From NCBI RefSeq assembly GCF_009862785.1, contig NZ_WWHU01000001.1, forward strand, positions 2,418,001-2,482,000: a DNA stretch of 64,000 nucleotides. Reading direction: 5' to 3'. This DNA is from Gordonia sp. SID5947 (GTDB taxonomy: Bacteria; Actinomycetota; Actinomycetes; Mycobacteriales; Mycobacteriaceae). Below the pieces are notes generated by a model. It searched no databases. It was not told the origin of the DNA and was given only the letters and a program-made list of their open reading frames with translations. Below, one piece after another: positions 45,761 to 53,478 of the stretch; the first letter of the stretch is position 1, and each line of letters begins with the position of its first letter. Both the position numbers and the translations under genes were made by a program.

Positions 45761-47041
45761 TCATGCCTTCTCGGTCCGCCGGGCGGCGCGCAATTCGCCG
45801 TGCCGCTTGATCATCTGGGCGGCGATTGCTTCCAGTTCGGCAGGCGGCTTGCGCAACGTCGCCAACCCCGCCTCCCGACTCGGCAACGATACCGTGGCGG
45901 TGGCCGGGCAGGTCACCTCGTCGCGCTGACTGGTGCCGCGGAACTCGATGTCGACCAGGTGCCGGCGACCCTCCACCCGTTTACCGACGACTTCACCGGT
46001 GAACGTATGCGTATCCCCCAGGTAGTTGAAGCGTCGCATCTGACTCGACATCGAGTCGATCCAACCGTCGTCGCCGATCCAGTCCGTGAGCACGTGTGTG
46101 AGCCAGCAGTCGCGCATCATCCCGTAGTCGTACGACGCGGGCAGTCCGATCGAGCGTGCGTATTCGGCATCCCAGTGAATGCGCTGGGCCACATCCGGCA
46201 CGCCCTGCTCGTTCGGGATGTAGAAGGCACCGATCCGCTGTCGGTTCTGGTACCACAACCGTCCTGTACACGGCGTGTACGGGGCGAATCCATATCCGCC
46301 GGAATGGAAGACGACCATGTCGGTCACCGTCAGCGGGCCCTTCGCCATCGTCGGGAGGGCTTCGCCGATCTCTACGTCCTCCCAGTACCTCGGCTCGGCG
46401 CCTCGACGCCGCTCGGCGGCATAGATCTCGTCGATCGCGGCGATCTCTTCGGGGGTGTATGTGGCCCGTTCGATGGTGTCGTACTTCTTGCGTTTCTTGG
46501 ACTCGTGGCGCTCGGTGTGGATGGTGAGCACGCGCTGGATCTGGACGATCTCCGCTCGCTGGTTGAACTGCACGTGAATCCGGGTGACCAACAACGAGCG
46601 GCCGGCGAACTCCGATTCCTTCAGTTCCACATTGTCGAAACCCTCGAAGGAATAGATGATGTCGCCGTCGTAGACGGGCCGGTACCAGTCGGTCGTGCTG
46701 CCGGAGACGAACACATGGATACCGCGAAACGGTGGTCTCCGCTGCTCTCGCGGAATCGGATCGGCGAGCAGATCCTTGGTCACCGCGATGTTGATCATCG
46801 GTGGTGCGATCTGCGCTCCCCAACGCGTGTCGAGTCCGTAATCCTCGTCGACGAACAACGGGTTGTCATCGCCGTAGCTCCGCGCGAAGGCGCGCATCAC
46901 GTCGGGACTCGCCCGCGAGAACTGCTCGCGCTTGCGCACGGCGTGGTAGACCCCCACGATGTCACGCGCGCGTGCGATGTCCTCATCCTTGAAGGTGTAG
47001 ATCTCCTCCGCGTCTGCCTTCGCATCCGTTTCCGTACTCAC
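45761..47041 (-). CDS. Two-domain hot-dog dehydratase (MaoC/FAS1-like)
   Basis: A 426-residue protein with two hot-dog domains, about 25-190 and 215-400. The first resembles the FAS1-type dehydratase domain (FARSYGDDNPLFVDEDYG), and the second has GLPASYDYGMMRDCWLTHVLTDWIGDDGWI and the mid-loop RRFNYLGDTHTFTGEVVGKR, the usual C-terminal part of such acyl dehydratases. GTG at 47041 with GAAAGG 6 bp upstream is preferred to TTG at 47047. The domain order suggests hydration or dehydration of a bulky enoyl-CoA, as by steroid-degrading MaoC pairs (ChsH1-ChsH2 act as two chains; here the domains are fused). Confidence 0.85.
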   Translation of the reverse strand: MSTETDAKADAEEIYTFKDEDIARARDIVGVYHAVRKREQFSRASPDVMRAFARSYGDDNPLFVDEDYGLDTRWGAQIAPPMINIAVTKDLLADPIPREQRRPPFRGIHVFVSGSTTDWYRPVYDGDIIYSFEGFDNVELKESEFAGRSLLVTRIHVQFNQRAEIVQIQRVLTIHTERHESKKRKKYDTIERATYTPEEIAAIDEIYAAERRRGAEPRYWEDVEIGEALPTMAKGPLTVTDMVVFHSGGYGFAPYTPCTGRLWYQNRQRIGAFYIPNEQGVPDVAQRIHWDAEYARSIGLPASYDYGMMRDCWLTHVLTDWIGDDGWIDSMSSQMRRFNYLGDTHTFTGEVVGKRVEGRRHLVDIEFRGTSQRDEVTCPATATVSLPSREAGLATLRKPPAELEAIAAQMIKRHGELRAARRTEKA

Positions 47042-47070
47042 GATCAACCTTTCACCGCTATCGGGTAATC

Positions 47071-47126
47071 AGATCTGCGCAGTGAGATCGGCGCAGTCAG
47101 ATCGGCGCCATGAGATCGCCTGCTGC
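47071..47126. repeat. 14-bp tandem repeat upstream of the dehydratase
   Basis: Three copies (AGATCTGCGCAGTG, AGATCGGCGCAGTC, AGATCGGCGCCATG) and a degenerate fourth begin 30 bp before the dehydratase start, in its leader. They could be regulator half-sites or a slippage product. Confidence 0.6.
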
Positions 47127-47156
47127 GATTGACATGAACCACCGATGACGCCGGGC

Positions 47157-47399
47157 TCAGAACTGGATGGTCACGTTGACGCCGACATCGGCACGGATGG
47201 CCTCCATCGCGGCTAGGCGACGGACCATGTCGGCACGGCTCATCACGATGTCATCGCCGCCGACACCCCGGTCGAGCCGGTCGATGCGTCCTCGCTCTGC
47301 AGCGATCTCCTCGTCGAGAAGTGATCCTGCGAGTTCTCGTGTCAATAGATCCTGGTCCACCCAGTCGGCTTCTGGTCTCTGTTCGATCGGCTCGTCCAT
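47157..47399 (-). CDS. Small acidic protein, function unknown
   Basis: An 80-residue acidic, helical protein with no membrane segment or Cys (MDEPIEQRPEADWVDQ...). The middle (RELAGSLLDEEIAAERGRI) suggests an amphipathic helix. Coding bias is good, and it lies 25 bp after the amidohydrolase stop in the same direction and before the dehydratase. It could be a regulatory or accessory subunit of one of them. Not recognised. Confidence 0.6.
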   Translation of the reverse strand: MDEPIEQRPEADWVDQDLLTRELAGSLLDEEIAAERGRIDRLDRGVGGDDIVMSRADMVRRLAAMEAIRADVGVNVTIQF

Positions 47400-47424
47400 G
47401 GTGAGGTCCGTCCTGTGGTGGCGA

Positions 47425-48618
47425 TCAGTTGGCCGAACGACGAGGAAAGTTCAGCAGACGTCGGGCGTTGAGCTCGACCATCTTGTGGACGTCGTCGTCA
47501 GGGACGTCACGCATGGTGTCGTGCACGATCTTCCGACTGTTGGGCCAGTTCGAGTCGGAATGCGGGTAGTCACCCTCCCAGGTGATGTTGTCGATGCCGA
47601 CGTGATGGCGGTTCGCAACACCGAAGTCGTCGTCGATGAAACAACCGAAGATGTGCCGCGCGAACAGCTCCGAGGGGCGCACCGACTGGTCGATGTTCTG
47701 GTAGAAGCGATGCTTCTCCCATACGCCGTCCATTCGCTCGAGCATGTACGGCACCCACCCGATACCGCCCTCGGACAGCATGAACTTGAGATCCGGGTGC
47801 TTGTGAAAGGTCGGCGAGAACAGGAGATCCGCCGTCGCGTACATCGAGTTGCATCCGAAGAGCGCCGTCATCACCGCCATCGGGGCCTCCGGCGCAGTGA
47901 TCGGCGGTTTTCCCGATGTACCGAAATGGACACACAGCGGCTGACCCGTCTCCACCGCGGCACGATAGACCGGATCCCAGTGGTCGGTATGAAACGACGG
48001 CAGCCCCAACGGATGTGGGTTCTCGGGAAACGAAATGGTGCGTGCGCCCTTGGCCGCGGTTCGATAGATCTCCTTCACCGACTCCTCGATCGACCAGATC
48101 GGCAGGATGACAAGCGGGATCAACCGGTCCGGATCGGTGGCACACCACTCGTCGAGGACGTAGTCGTTCCACGCCTGCACCGAGAGCAATGCGAGCTCTT
48201 TGTCCTCGCCTTCCAAGAACACGGTGCCGGCGAAACGCGGGAACGACGGGAACGACAGCGTCGCCTCGACACCGTCGATATCCATGTCCTTGAGGCGCGC
48301 ATTGGGTTCGTAGCAACCAGGGATCATGTCCTCGTATCGCGTCGGCTCGGCACCGTACTCCTCCGGCTTCTTCCCGGCGACGGCATTGAGACCGATGTAG
48401 GGATAGATCCGTCCCTCGTATTGCCAGACCTCGGCGATCTTCGTGCCGGCCGAATCCCGCCCGCCGTCTCCGGAGTGGATGGACTTCGGCATCTCCTTCT
48501 CGATGATCTTCGGCCCCGCGTCCAAGAACTTCTTCGGCAGTCGGTCCTGCCACAGACGCGGGTGCTCGATCAGGTGATCGTCCGTAGAGATCAAGTGCAT
48601 GTGATCCTGCAGTGGCAT
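47425..48618 (-). CDS. Amidohydrolase-2 family protein (ACMSD-like)
   Basis: A 397-residue metal-dependent TIM-barrel hydrolase or decarboxylase. The N-terminal STDDHLIEHP replaces the usual HxH motif, GARTISFPENP and VCHFGTSG lie in the barrel, and the final WEGDYPHSDS holds the Asp expected at the active site. Mycobacterial relatives are annotated as predicted TIM-barrel-fold metal-dependent hydrolases. ATG at 48618 is preceded by AGGAGGACC. It starts the leftward operon controlled from the 319-bp divergent region. It may hydrolyse or decarboxylate a ring-opened acid. Confidence 0.85.
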   Translation of the reverse strand: MPLQDHMHLISTDDHLIEHPRLWQDRLPKKFLDAGPKIIEKEMPKSIHSGDGGRDSAGTKIAEVWQYEGRIYPYIGLNAVAGKKPEEYGAEPTRYEDMIPGCYEPNARLKDMDIDGVEATLSFPSFPRFAGTVFLEGEDKELALLSVQAWNDYVLDEWCATDPDRLIPLVILPIWSIEESVKEIYRTAAKGARTISFPENPHPLGLPSFHTDHWDPVYRAAVETGQPLCVHFGTSGKPPITAPEAPMAVMTALFGCNSMYATADLLFSPTFHKHPDLKFMLSEGGIGWVPYMLERMDGVWEKHRFYQNIDQSVRPSELFARHIFGCFIDDDFGVANRHHVGIDNITWEGDYPHSDSNWPNSRKIVHDTMRDVPDDDVHKMVELNARRLLNFPRRSAN

Positions 48619-48653
48619 GAAGGTCCTCCTGACAGCCGTGCCTATTTCACGGT

Positions 48654-48671
48654 AACTAGTCTAACTATGTT
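48654..48671. promoter_or_regulatory. Operator-like motif B, site 1
   Basis: AACTAGTCTAACTATGTT, AT-rich with AAC...GTT ends. It lies 36 bp before the amidohydrolase start and closely matches sites at 57646-57663 and 57915-57930 (opposite orientation). Confidence 0.55.
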
Positions 48672-48852
48672 GGAACGATCGCGGGCACGGCAACGCACGC
48701 TCGACGCCCTACGGACCCCAGGCTCCCCTATCGGATCGACGCCGCCATCCAGATGTCTCGATCACCGGGACGTCACGACCGGGAGGCAACATCAACTGCG
48801 ATTCTGCCCATATCGGGCGTTGCATATATCGCGTCCGCCACGGTACAAGTTG

Positions 48853-48869
48853 AACTAGTTTAGATAAGT
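48853..48869. promoter_or_regulatory. Operator-like motif B, site 2
   Basis: AACTAGTTTAGATAAGT shares AACTAGTnTA and the outer half with site 1, in the same orientation. It lies 69 bp before the SDR start at 48938. Confidence 0.45.
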
Positions 48870-48937
48870 GGATCAGCGGCCTGGCGCTCGAGATTCCTCA
48901 CGGCGGCCAGTGGCGACAACGAAACGGAGCTCAGACG

Positions 48938-49798
48938 ATGGGAAAGCTGGACGGCAGAGTAGCGGTCATCACCGGCGCAGCACGTGGGCAGGGACGTAGT
49001 CACGCGGTCACCCTCGCCGCCGCCGGCGCCGAGATCATCGCTCTCGACCTCTGCGCAGACATCGACACCAACGGATACAGACTTGCGACCGAAGAGGACC
49101 TCGAGGAGACACGGCGCCTCGTCGAGAAGGAGAACCGGCGGTGCGTGACAGCGATCGCCGACGTCCGTGAGCCCGGCCAGCTGCGCACCGCGATCGCCAC
49201 CGGAGTCGAGGAACTCGGCGGACTCCACATCGTCGTCGCCAATGCGGGCATCTGCCCGCTCGGTGGCGATGTCGCACGTAAGGCGTTCCTCGACGCGGTC
49301 GATGTCGACCTGGTCGGAGTGGTCAACACGGTCAGCGCCGCCTACCCACACCTGTCCTCTGGTGCGTCGATCATCGCAACCGGTTCGGTGGCTGCGCTGA
49401 TGAAGGGCAGCGGGATCGACGTGCTGGGCCCCGGCGGCTTCGGTTACGGGCATTCGAAACGCGCGGTCGCGCAGTTCGTCCACGATCTCGCGCTGACGCT
49501 CGCGCCGGAGTCGATCCGGGTCAATTGTGTGCATCCGACGAATTGCAACACCGACATGCTGCACAGCGATCCCATGTACAAGACGTTCCGTCCGGATCTC
49601 GACGCACCCACCCGCGATGACGTGACCGACGCGTTCACGTCCAACCAGCCGATGCCGGTCCCGTGGGTCGAGCCCGAACAGATCAGCAACGCGGTGCTCT
49701 ACCTTGCGTCCGACGACGCCGCATTCGTCACCGGAATGCAGATGAAGGTCGACGCCGGTACCGCGCTCGCCCACACCAACCCGTACTCGCTGAAGTAG
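48938..49798 (+). CDS. Mycofactocin-type short-chain dehydrogenase (second)
   Basis: A 286-residue SDR of the same subfamily as the gene at 18962-19798. TGAARGQGR is the coenzyme motif, the insertion DLCADIDTNGYRLATEEDL follows, and FGYGHSKRAV holds Tyr-x3-Lys. The C-terminus MQMKVDAGTALAHTNPYSLK is slightly longer. It begins the rightward operon with an aldehyde dehydrogenase, so alcohol to aldehyde to acid is a natural reading for the pair. Confidence 0.9.
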   Translation: MGKLDGRVAVITGAARGQGRSHAVTLAAAGAEIIALDLCADIDTNGYRLATEEDLEETRRLVEKENRRCVTAIADVREPGQLRTAIATGVEELGGLHIVVANAGICPLGGDVARKAFLDAVDVDLVGVVNTVSAAYPHLSSGASIIATGSVAALMKGSGIDVLGPGGFGYGHSKRAVAQFVHDLALTLAPESIRVNCVHPTNCNTDMLHSDPMYKTFRPDLDAPTRDDVTDAFTSNQPMPVPWVEPEQISNAVLYLASDDAAFVTGMQMKVDAGTALAHTNPYSLK

Positions 49799-49805
49799 CC
49801 CGGGG

Positions 49806-51281
49806 ATGTCCATGCTCAAGGAGTACCGCCGTCTGTTCATCGGCGGCAGCTGGGTAGACAGTGAGACCGGCCGTGTGGAGCCGGTACTCAACCCGGCCAC
49901 CGAGGAGATCATCGGCGTCGCACCTGTCGGCGGCCGGGCCGACACCATCCGCGCGATCGAGGCCGCGCGGCACGCCTTCGACGAGGGTCCCTGGCCGCAC
50001 ATGTCCGTCCGGGAACGGTCGGCGATCCTGGTCCGGATGGCCGAGGCCATGGAGAAGCGCCGCGAGGAGATCGTCGCGCTCAACATCGCCGAGACCGGAT
50101 GCACCCGTGCCGGGGCCGAGTCCTTCCAGACCGGTATCCCGATCGCTCACTTCCGTGACATGGCCGAGCGTGTCCTGCCCACCTTCCCACTCGAGGTCGG
50201 TCTGCCACCCCAGATCGGCGCGGGTATCGGGCAGGGCGTCGTGCGGCGCGAACCGTTCGGCGTGGCGGCGCTGGTCTCCGCGTACAACTTCCCGTTCTTC
50301 CTCAATCTGATGAAGCTGGGCCCGGCTCTCGCCGCCGGCTGCACCACGGTACTCAAGCCTGCGCCCACCACCCCTCTGGAAGCTTTCATCATCGGCGAGA
50401 TCGCCCAGGAGGCAGGCCTTCCCGACGGTGTGTTGAACATCGTCACCGGCGACATCGACGCGGGTACCGAGCTCACCACCAACCCGATGGTCGACGTCGT
50501 CAGCTTCACCGGCTCGGACATCGTGGGCCGCAAGGTCTTCGAGCAGGCCGCGCCCACACTCAAGAAGGTCGTCCTGGAACTCGGCGGTAAGTCCGCCAAC
50601 ATCATCTGCGACGACGCAGACCTCACACGCGCCACCCAATCGGTCATTCGCGACACCATTCTGCATGCCGGACAGGGCTGCGCGTACCTCACCCGGACCC
50701 TGGTGCACCGATCGCGCTACGACGAGCTCCTCGAACTCGTCAGGACACAGTTGGCCGCGGTCACCGTCGGCGATCCGGCACACCCCGACACCACCATGGG
50801 TCCGCTCGGCAGCGCGAACCAGCGGACGAGGGTCGAAGAGCTGATCGCCACCGGGATCGCAGAGGGCGCGACCGTCGCAGTCGGCGGGGGGCGACCCGCG
50901 CATCTCACCGCCGGGTACTTCATCGAGCCCACCCTGTTCGTCGATGTCGACAACTCGATGACCATCGCCCGGCGCGAGTTCTTCGGTCCGGTCATGATCC
51001 TGATGCCGTTCGACGACGACGACGACGCGGTGCGGATCGCGAACGACAGCGAATACGGTCTTGCCGGGGGCGTGTGGGCGCGTGATCCGATCCGGGCTTA
51101 CCACATCGGACAGCGTCTCCGCACCGGATACGTCACGATCAACGGCGGTGGTGGCGGCCTCAATCCCGACGGCCCATTCGGGGGCTACAAGCAGAGCGGC
51201 CTCGGGCGCGAACGCGGCGCGGCAGGCATGGATGAGTTCCTGCAGACCAAGACGATGATCTGGGGCGTCGCGGCAGGCTGA
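49806..51281 (+). CDS. NAD-dependent aldehyde dehydrogenase (second)
   Basis: A 491-residue aldehyde dehydrogenase. Catalytic Cys in GQGCAYLT, Glu in LELGGKSA, oxyanion Asn in SAYNFPFFLN, and coenzyme glycines in FTGSDIVG. It begins 8 bp after the mycofactocin-type SDR and oxidises its aldehyde product in the simplest model. ATG at 49806; a second Met at 49812 is the alternative. Confidence 0.9.
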   Translation: MSMLKEYRRLFIGGSWVDSETGRVEPVLNPATEEIIGVAPVGGRADTIRAIEAARHAFDEGPWPHMSVRERSAILVRMAEAMEKRREEIVALNIAETGCTRAGAESFQTGIPIAHFRDMAERVLPTFPLEVGLPPQIGAGIGQGVVRREPFGVAALVSAYNFPFFLNLMKLGPALAAGCTTVLKPAPTTPLEAFIIGEIAQEAGLPDGVLNIVTGDIDAGTELTTNPMVDVVSFTGSDIVGRKVFEQAAPTLKKVVLELGGKSANIICDDADLTRATQSVIRDTILHAGQGCAYLTRTLVHRSRYDELLELVRTQLAAVTVGDPAHPDTTMGPLGSANQRTRVEELIATGIAEGATVAVGGGRPAHLTAGYFIEPTLFVDVDNSMTIARREFFGPVMILMPFDDDDDAVRIANDSEYGLAGGVWARDPIRAYHIGQRLRTGYVTINGGGGGLNPDGPFGGYKQSGLGRERGAAGMDEFLQTKTMIWGVAAG

Positions 51282-51324
51282 GCCATCCGCTCACGGCCGA
51301 CCACCACGACCACGAGGAAACTGC

Positions 51325-52164
51325 ATGGACCACAAGCTGATCGGATTCATCGGAGCGGGAAAAATCGGTGAACCGATGGTCGAACGCCTGCTGGACGGTG
51401 GCCACCGCACTTCGGTGTTCGCCCGGCGACGCGAGGTCGGCGACCGGTTGACCCGCCGAGGCGCCACGATGGTGCCCTCCGTCGAAGATCTCGCGACATC
51501 CGACGTCGTCATCGCATGTGTCTTCGACGACTCCCAACTGACCGAGGTCGCCACGCGAATCATCAAGCAGATGCCGCCGGACTCGGTGTTCATCTCACAC
51601 ACCACGGGCAGCCCCCGGACGATCGAGCGGCTCAAGGCGCTCGGAGATCCGCGCCACGTCGCGATCGTCGATGCACCTTTCAGTGGTACACCCGCCCTCA
51701 TCCGGCAGGGCGCGCTCACCGTGCTGCTCGCCGGTGACGACGACGCGATCACCCGTGCCGCGGACGTCGTGGGGTGCTACGCTGCCACGATCCACCGAAT
51801 GGGGCCGTCGGGCACGGCTTTGTCGGCGAAGTTGCTCAACAATGCTCTGTTCGCCGCTTGTACCCAGGTGACCCTCTCAGCACTCAAGGCGGCCACCGAA
51901 CTCGGCATTCCCGAACGAGCGTTCCTGGATCTGCTCGCGGACGCGAGTGGCGGTAGCGCGGCAGCTCGATACATCGCCGCCTCCGGCGACAGTGCGCAGA
52001 CCTACAGCGACCGTATCGCCCGCTACCTCACCAAGGATCTGAAAGCCGCGAGCACAGCGGCCGCCGACCTCGGTGTCGACATCGGCAAACTGCTCTCGGC
52101 CGCCCGGCTCGGACCGATGGAACTCGGCGAGCCGGTGCCCGTCACCGCCGCTCCCGCCCGCTGA
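51325..52164 (+). CDS. 3-hydroxyisobutyrate-dehydrogenase-like (beta-hydroxyacid) oxidoreductase
   Basis: A 279-residue protein of the 6-phosphogluconate/3-hydroxyisobutyrate dehydrogenase family. Nucleotide motif GFIGAGKIGEPMVERLL (residues 7-23), substrate motif VDAPFSGTPA, catalytic Lys in GTALSAKLLNNAL. It would oxidise a beta-hydroxy acid or reduce a semialdehyde. It is 43 bp after the aldehyde dehydrogenase. C-terminus is somewhat shorter than usual (about 290). Confidence 0.85.
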   Translation: MDHKLIGFIGAGKIGEPMVERLLDGGHRTSVFARRREVGDRLTRRGATMVPSVEDLATSDVVIACVFDDSQLTEVATRIIKQMPPDSVFISHTTGSPRTIERLKALGDPRHVAIVDAPFSGTPALIRQGALTVLLAGDDDAITRAADVVGCYAATIHRMGPSGTALSAKLLNNALFAACTQVTLSALKAATELGIPERAFLDLLADASGGSAAARYIAASGDSAQTYSDRIARYLTKDLKAASTAAADLGVDIGKLLSAARLGPMELGEPVPVTAAPAR

Positions 52165-52213
52165 CCGTATCGCCCACCGAGCCATCACCGATCACGAACC
52201 CCAGGAGGAGATC

Positions 52214-53410
52214 ATGAGCGCCACCGAATCGGCATCGACGTGCCCCATCCACGAGTTCAACCACTATGCCGAACTGCCCTTCGGCGAAAAGTTGGCCCGC
52301 TACGACGACCTGCGCGACGAGGCGCCCGTCATCCGCAACGAGTTCGCCAACGGACACTACATCGTGACGCGATACGAGGAGATCCTGAAGGCGTACCAGA
52401 ACGCCAAGGTCTTCTCCAATACTGCTGTGACGGTGTTCAACCCGAACCCGACCTTTCGGTGGATCCCGCAGATGCTCGACGGTTCGGAGCACAAACAGTG
52501 GCGCAAGCAGCTCAATCCGCTGTTCTCGCCCAAGAACGTCGAGGGACTCGAGGACAAGGTGCGCGAACGTGCCGTCTCGCTGATCAAGTCGATAGCCACA
52601 AGGGGCAAGTGCGACTTCATGAAGGACTTCGCACTGCAATACCCGTCGTTCATCTTCCTCGAGTTGATGGGGATGCCCTTCGAGGATCTCGACAAGTTCC
52701 TGCACTGGGAAGACGAGATCCTGCACGTGTCCGGTGACGCCGAAGAGACCGCCCGCCGGCGCGGCGTGGCCACCCTCGAGCTCACGGAGTACTTCCGAAA
52801 GCTCATCGACGAACGGCGCACGGCCCCGAAAGACGACCTGATCAGCAAGGCCATCGAGTTCGAGATCGACGGCGCGCCCGCAACGCAGGAAGATCTGGAG
52901 TCGTTCTGCATCCTGATGTTCATGGCGGGGCTGGACACGGTGACCGCCACCCTGGGAACGACCTTCCTCCATCTGTCGACGCATCAGGAGGACCGGCAGG
53001 CGATCGTCGACGATCCCGAGCTGATCCCCTCGGCGATCGAGGAGATGCTGAGGGCATTCGCGATCGTGATCCCATCGCGAAAGGTGCTGGAAGACACCGA
53101 GATCGCCGGGTGTCCGATCAAAGCAGGCGAGATGGTGTGTCTGCCGCTGAACCTGGCCACCCGCGATGAGTCGGTCTACGAGGACGCCAAGGAAGTCCAC
53201 TTGGACCGCAGCCCGAACAATCACATCGCATTCGGCGCCGGACCGCATCGTTGCCTTGGCTCCCACCTCGCGCGACGTGAACTGCGGATCGCCCTCGAAG
53301 AGTGGCATCGGTACATCCCGAACTACCGACTGGCGCCGGAGTCACACCCCACCGAGTCCGGCGGCCAACTGGGCCCCAACGGCAACATCATCCTGGAGTG
53401 GGACATCTGA
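52214..53410 (+). CDS. Cytochrome P450 (third of three)
   Basis: A 398-residue P450. Motifs: I-helix AGLDTVTATL, K-helix EEMLRAF, heme loop FGAGPHRCLGSHLAR. ATG at 52214 has AGGAGGAG 6 bp upstream; the frame extending to 52073 overlaps the previous gene. It ends the rightward operon with SDR, aldehyde dehydrogenase and HIBADH-like genes. No ferredoxin is adjacent; it could use one of the two ferredoxins at 19.9 and 23.2 kb. Confidence 0.92.
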   Translation: MSATESASTCPIHEFNHYAELPFGEKLARYDDLRDEAPVIRNEFANGHYIVTRYEEILKAYQNAKVFSNTAVTVFNPNPTFRWIPQMLDGSEHKQWRKQLNPLFSPKNVEGLEDKVRERAVSLIKSIATRGKCDFMKDFALQYPSFIFLELMGMPFEDLDKFLHWEDEILHVSGDAEETARRRGVATLELTEYFRKLIDERRTAPKDDLISKAIEFEIDGAPATQEDLESFCILMFMAGLDTVTATLGTTFLHLSTHQEDRQAIVDDPELIPSAIEEMLRAFAIVIPSRKVLEDTEIAGCPIKAGEMVCLPLNLATRDESVYEDAKEVHLDRSPNNHIAFGAGPHRCLGSHLARRELRIALEEWHRYIPNYRLAPESHPTESGGQLGPNGNIILEWDI

Positions 53411-53437
53411 ACCGAGCGCTCCCTCCACAACGACAAC

Positions 53438-53467
53438 GGCCGGCCGCGTGGCTTCACGCGGCCGGCC
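53438..53467. terminator. Bidirectional terminator, P450 / acyl-CoA dehydrogenase
   Basis: A perfect 13-bp stem (GGCCGGCCGCGTG and complement at 53455-53467) with a GCTT loop between the two convergent stops. Confidence 0.8.
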
Positions 53468-53478
53468 ACTGTGTGTTC

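Larger units (their letters stand above)
48619..48937. other. Divergent promoter region, amidohydrolase / SDR operons
   Basis: 319 bp with no gene. Two related operator-like motifs are described separately. A palindrome-rich, AT-richer stretch (48640-48680 and 48800-48870) contrasts with the flanking genes. Confidence 0.6.
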
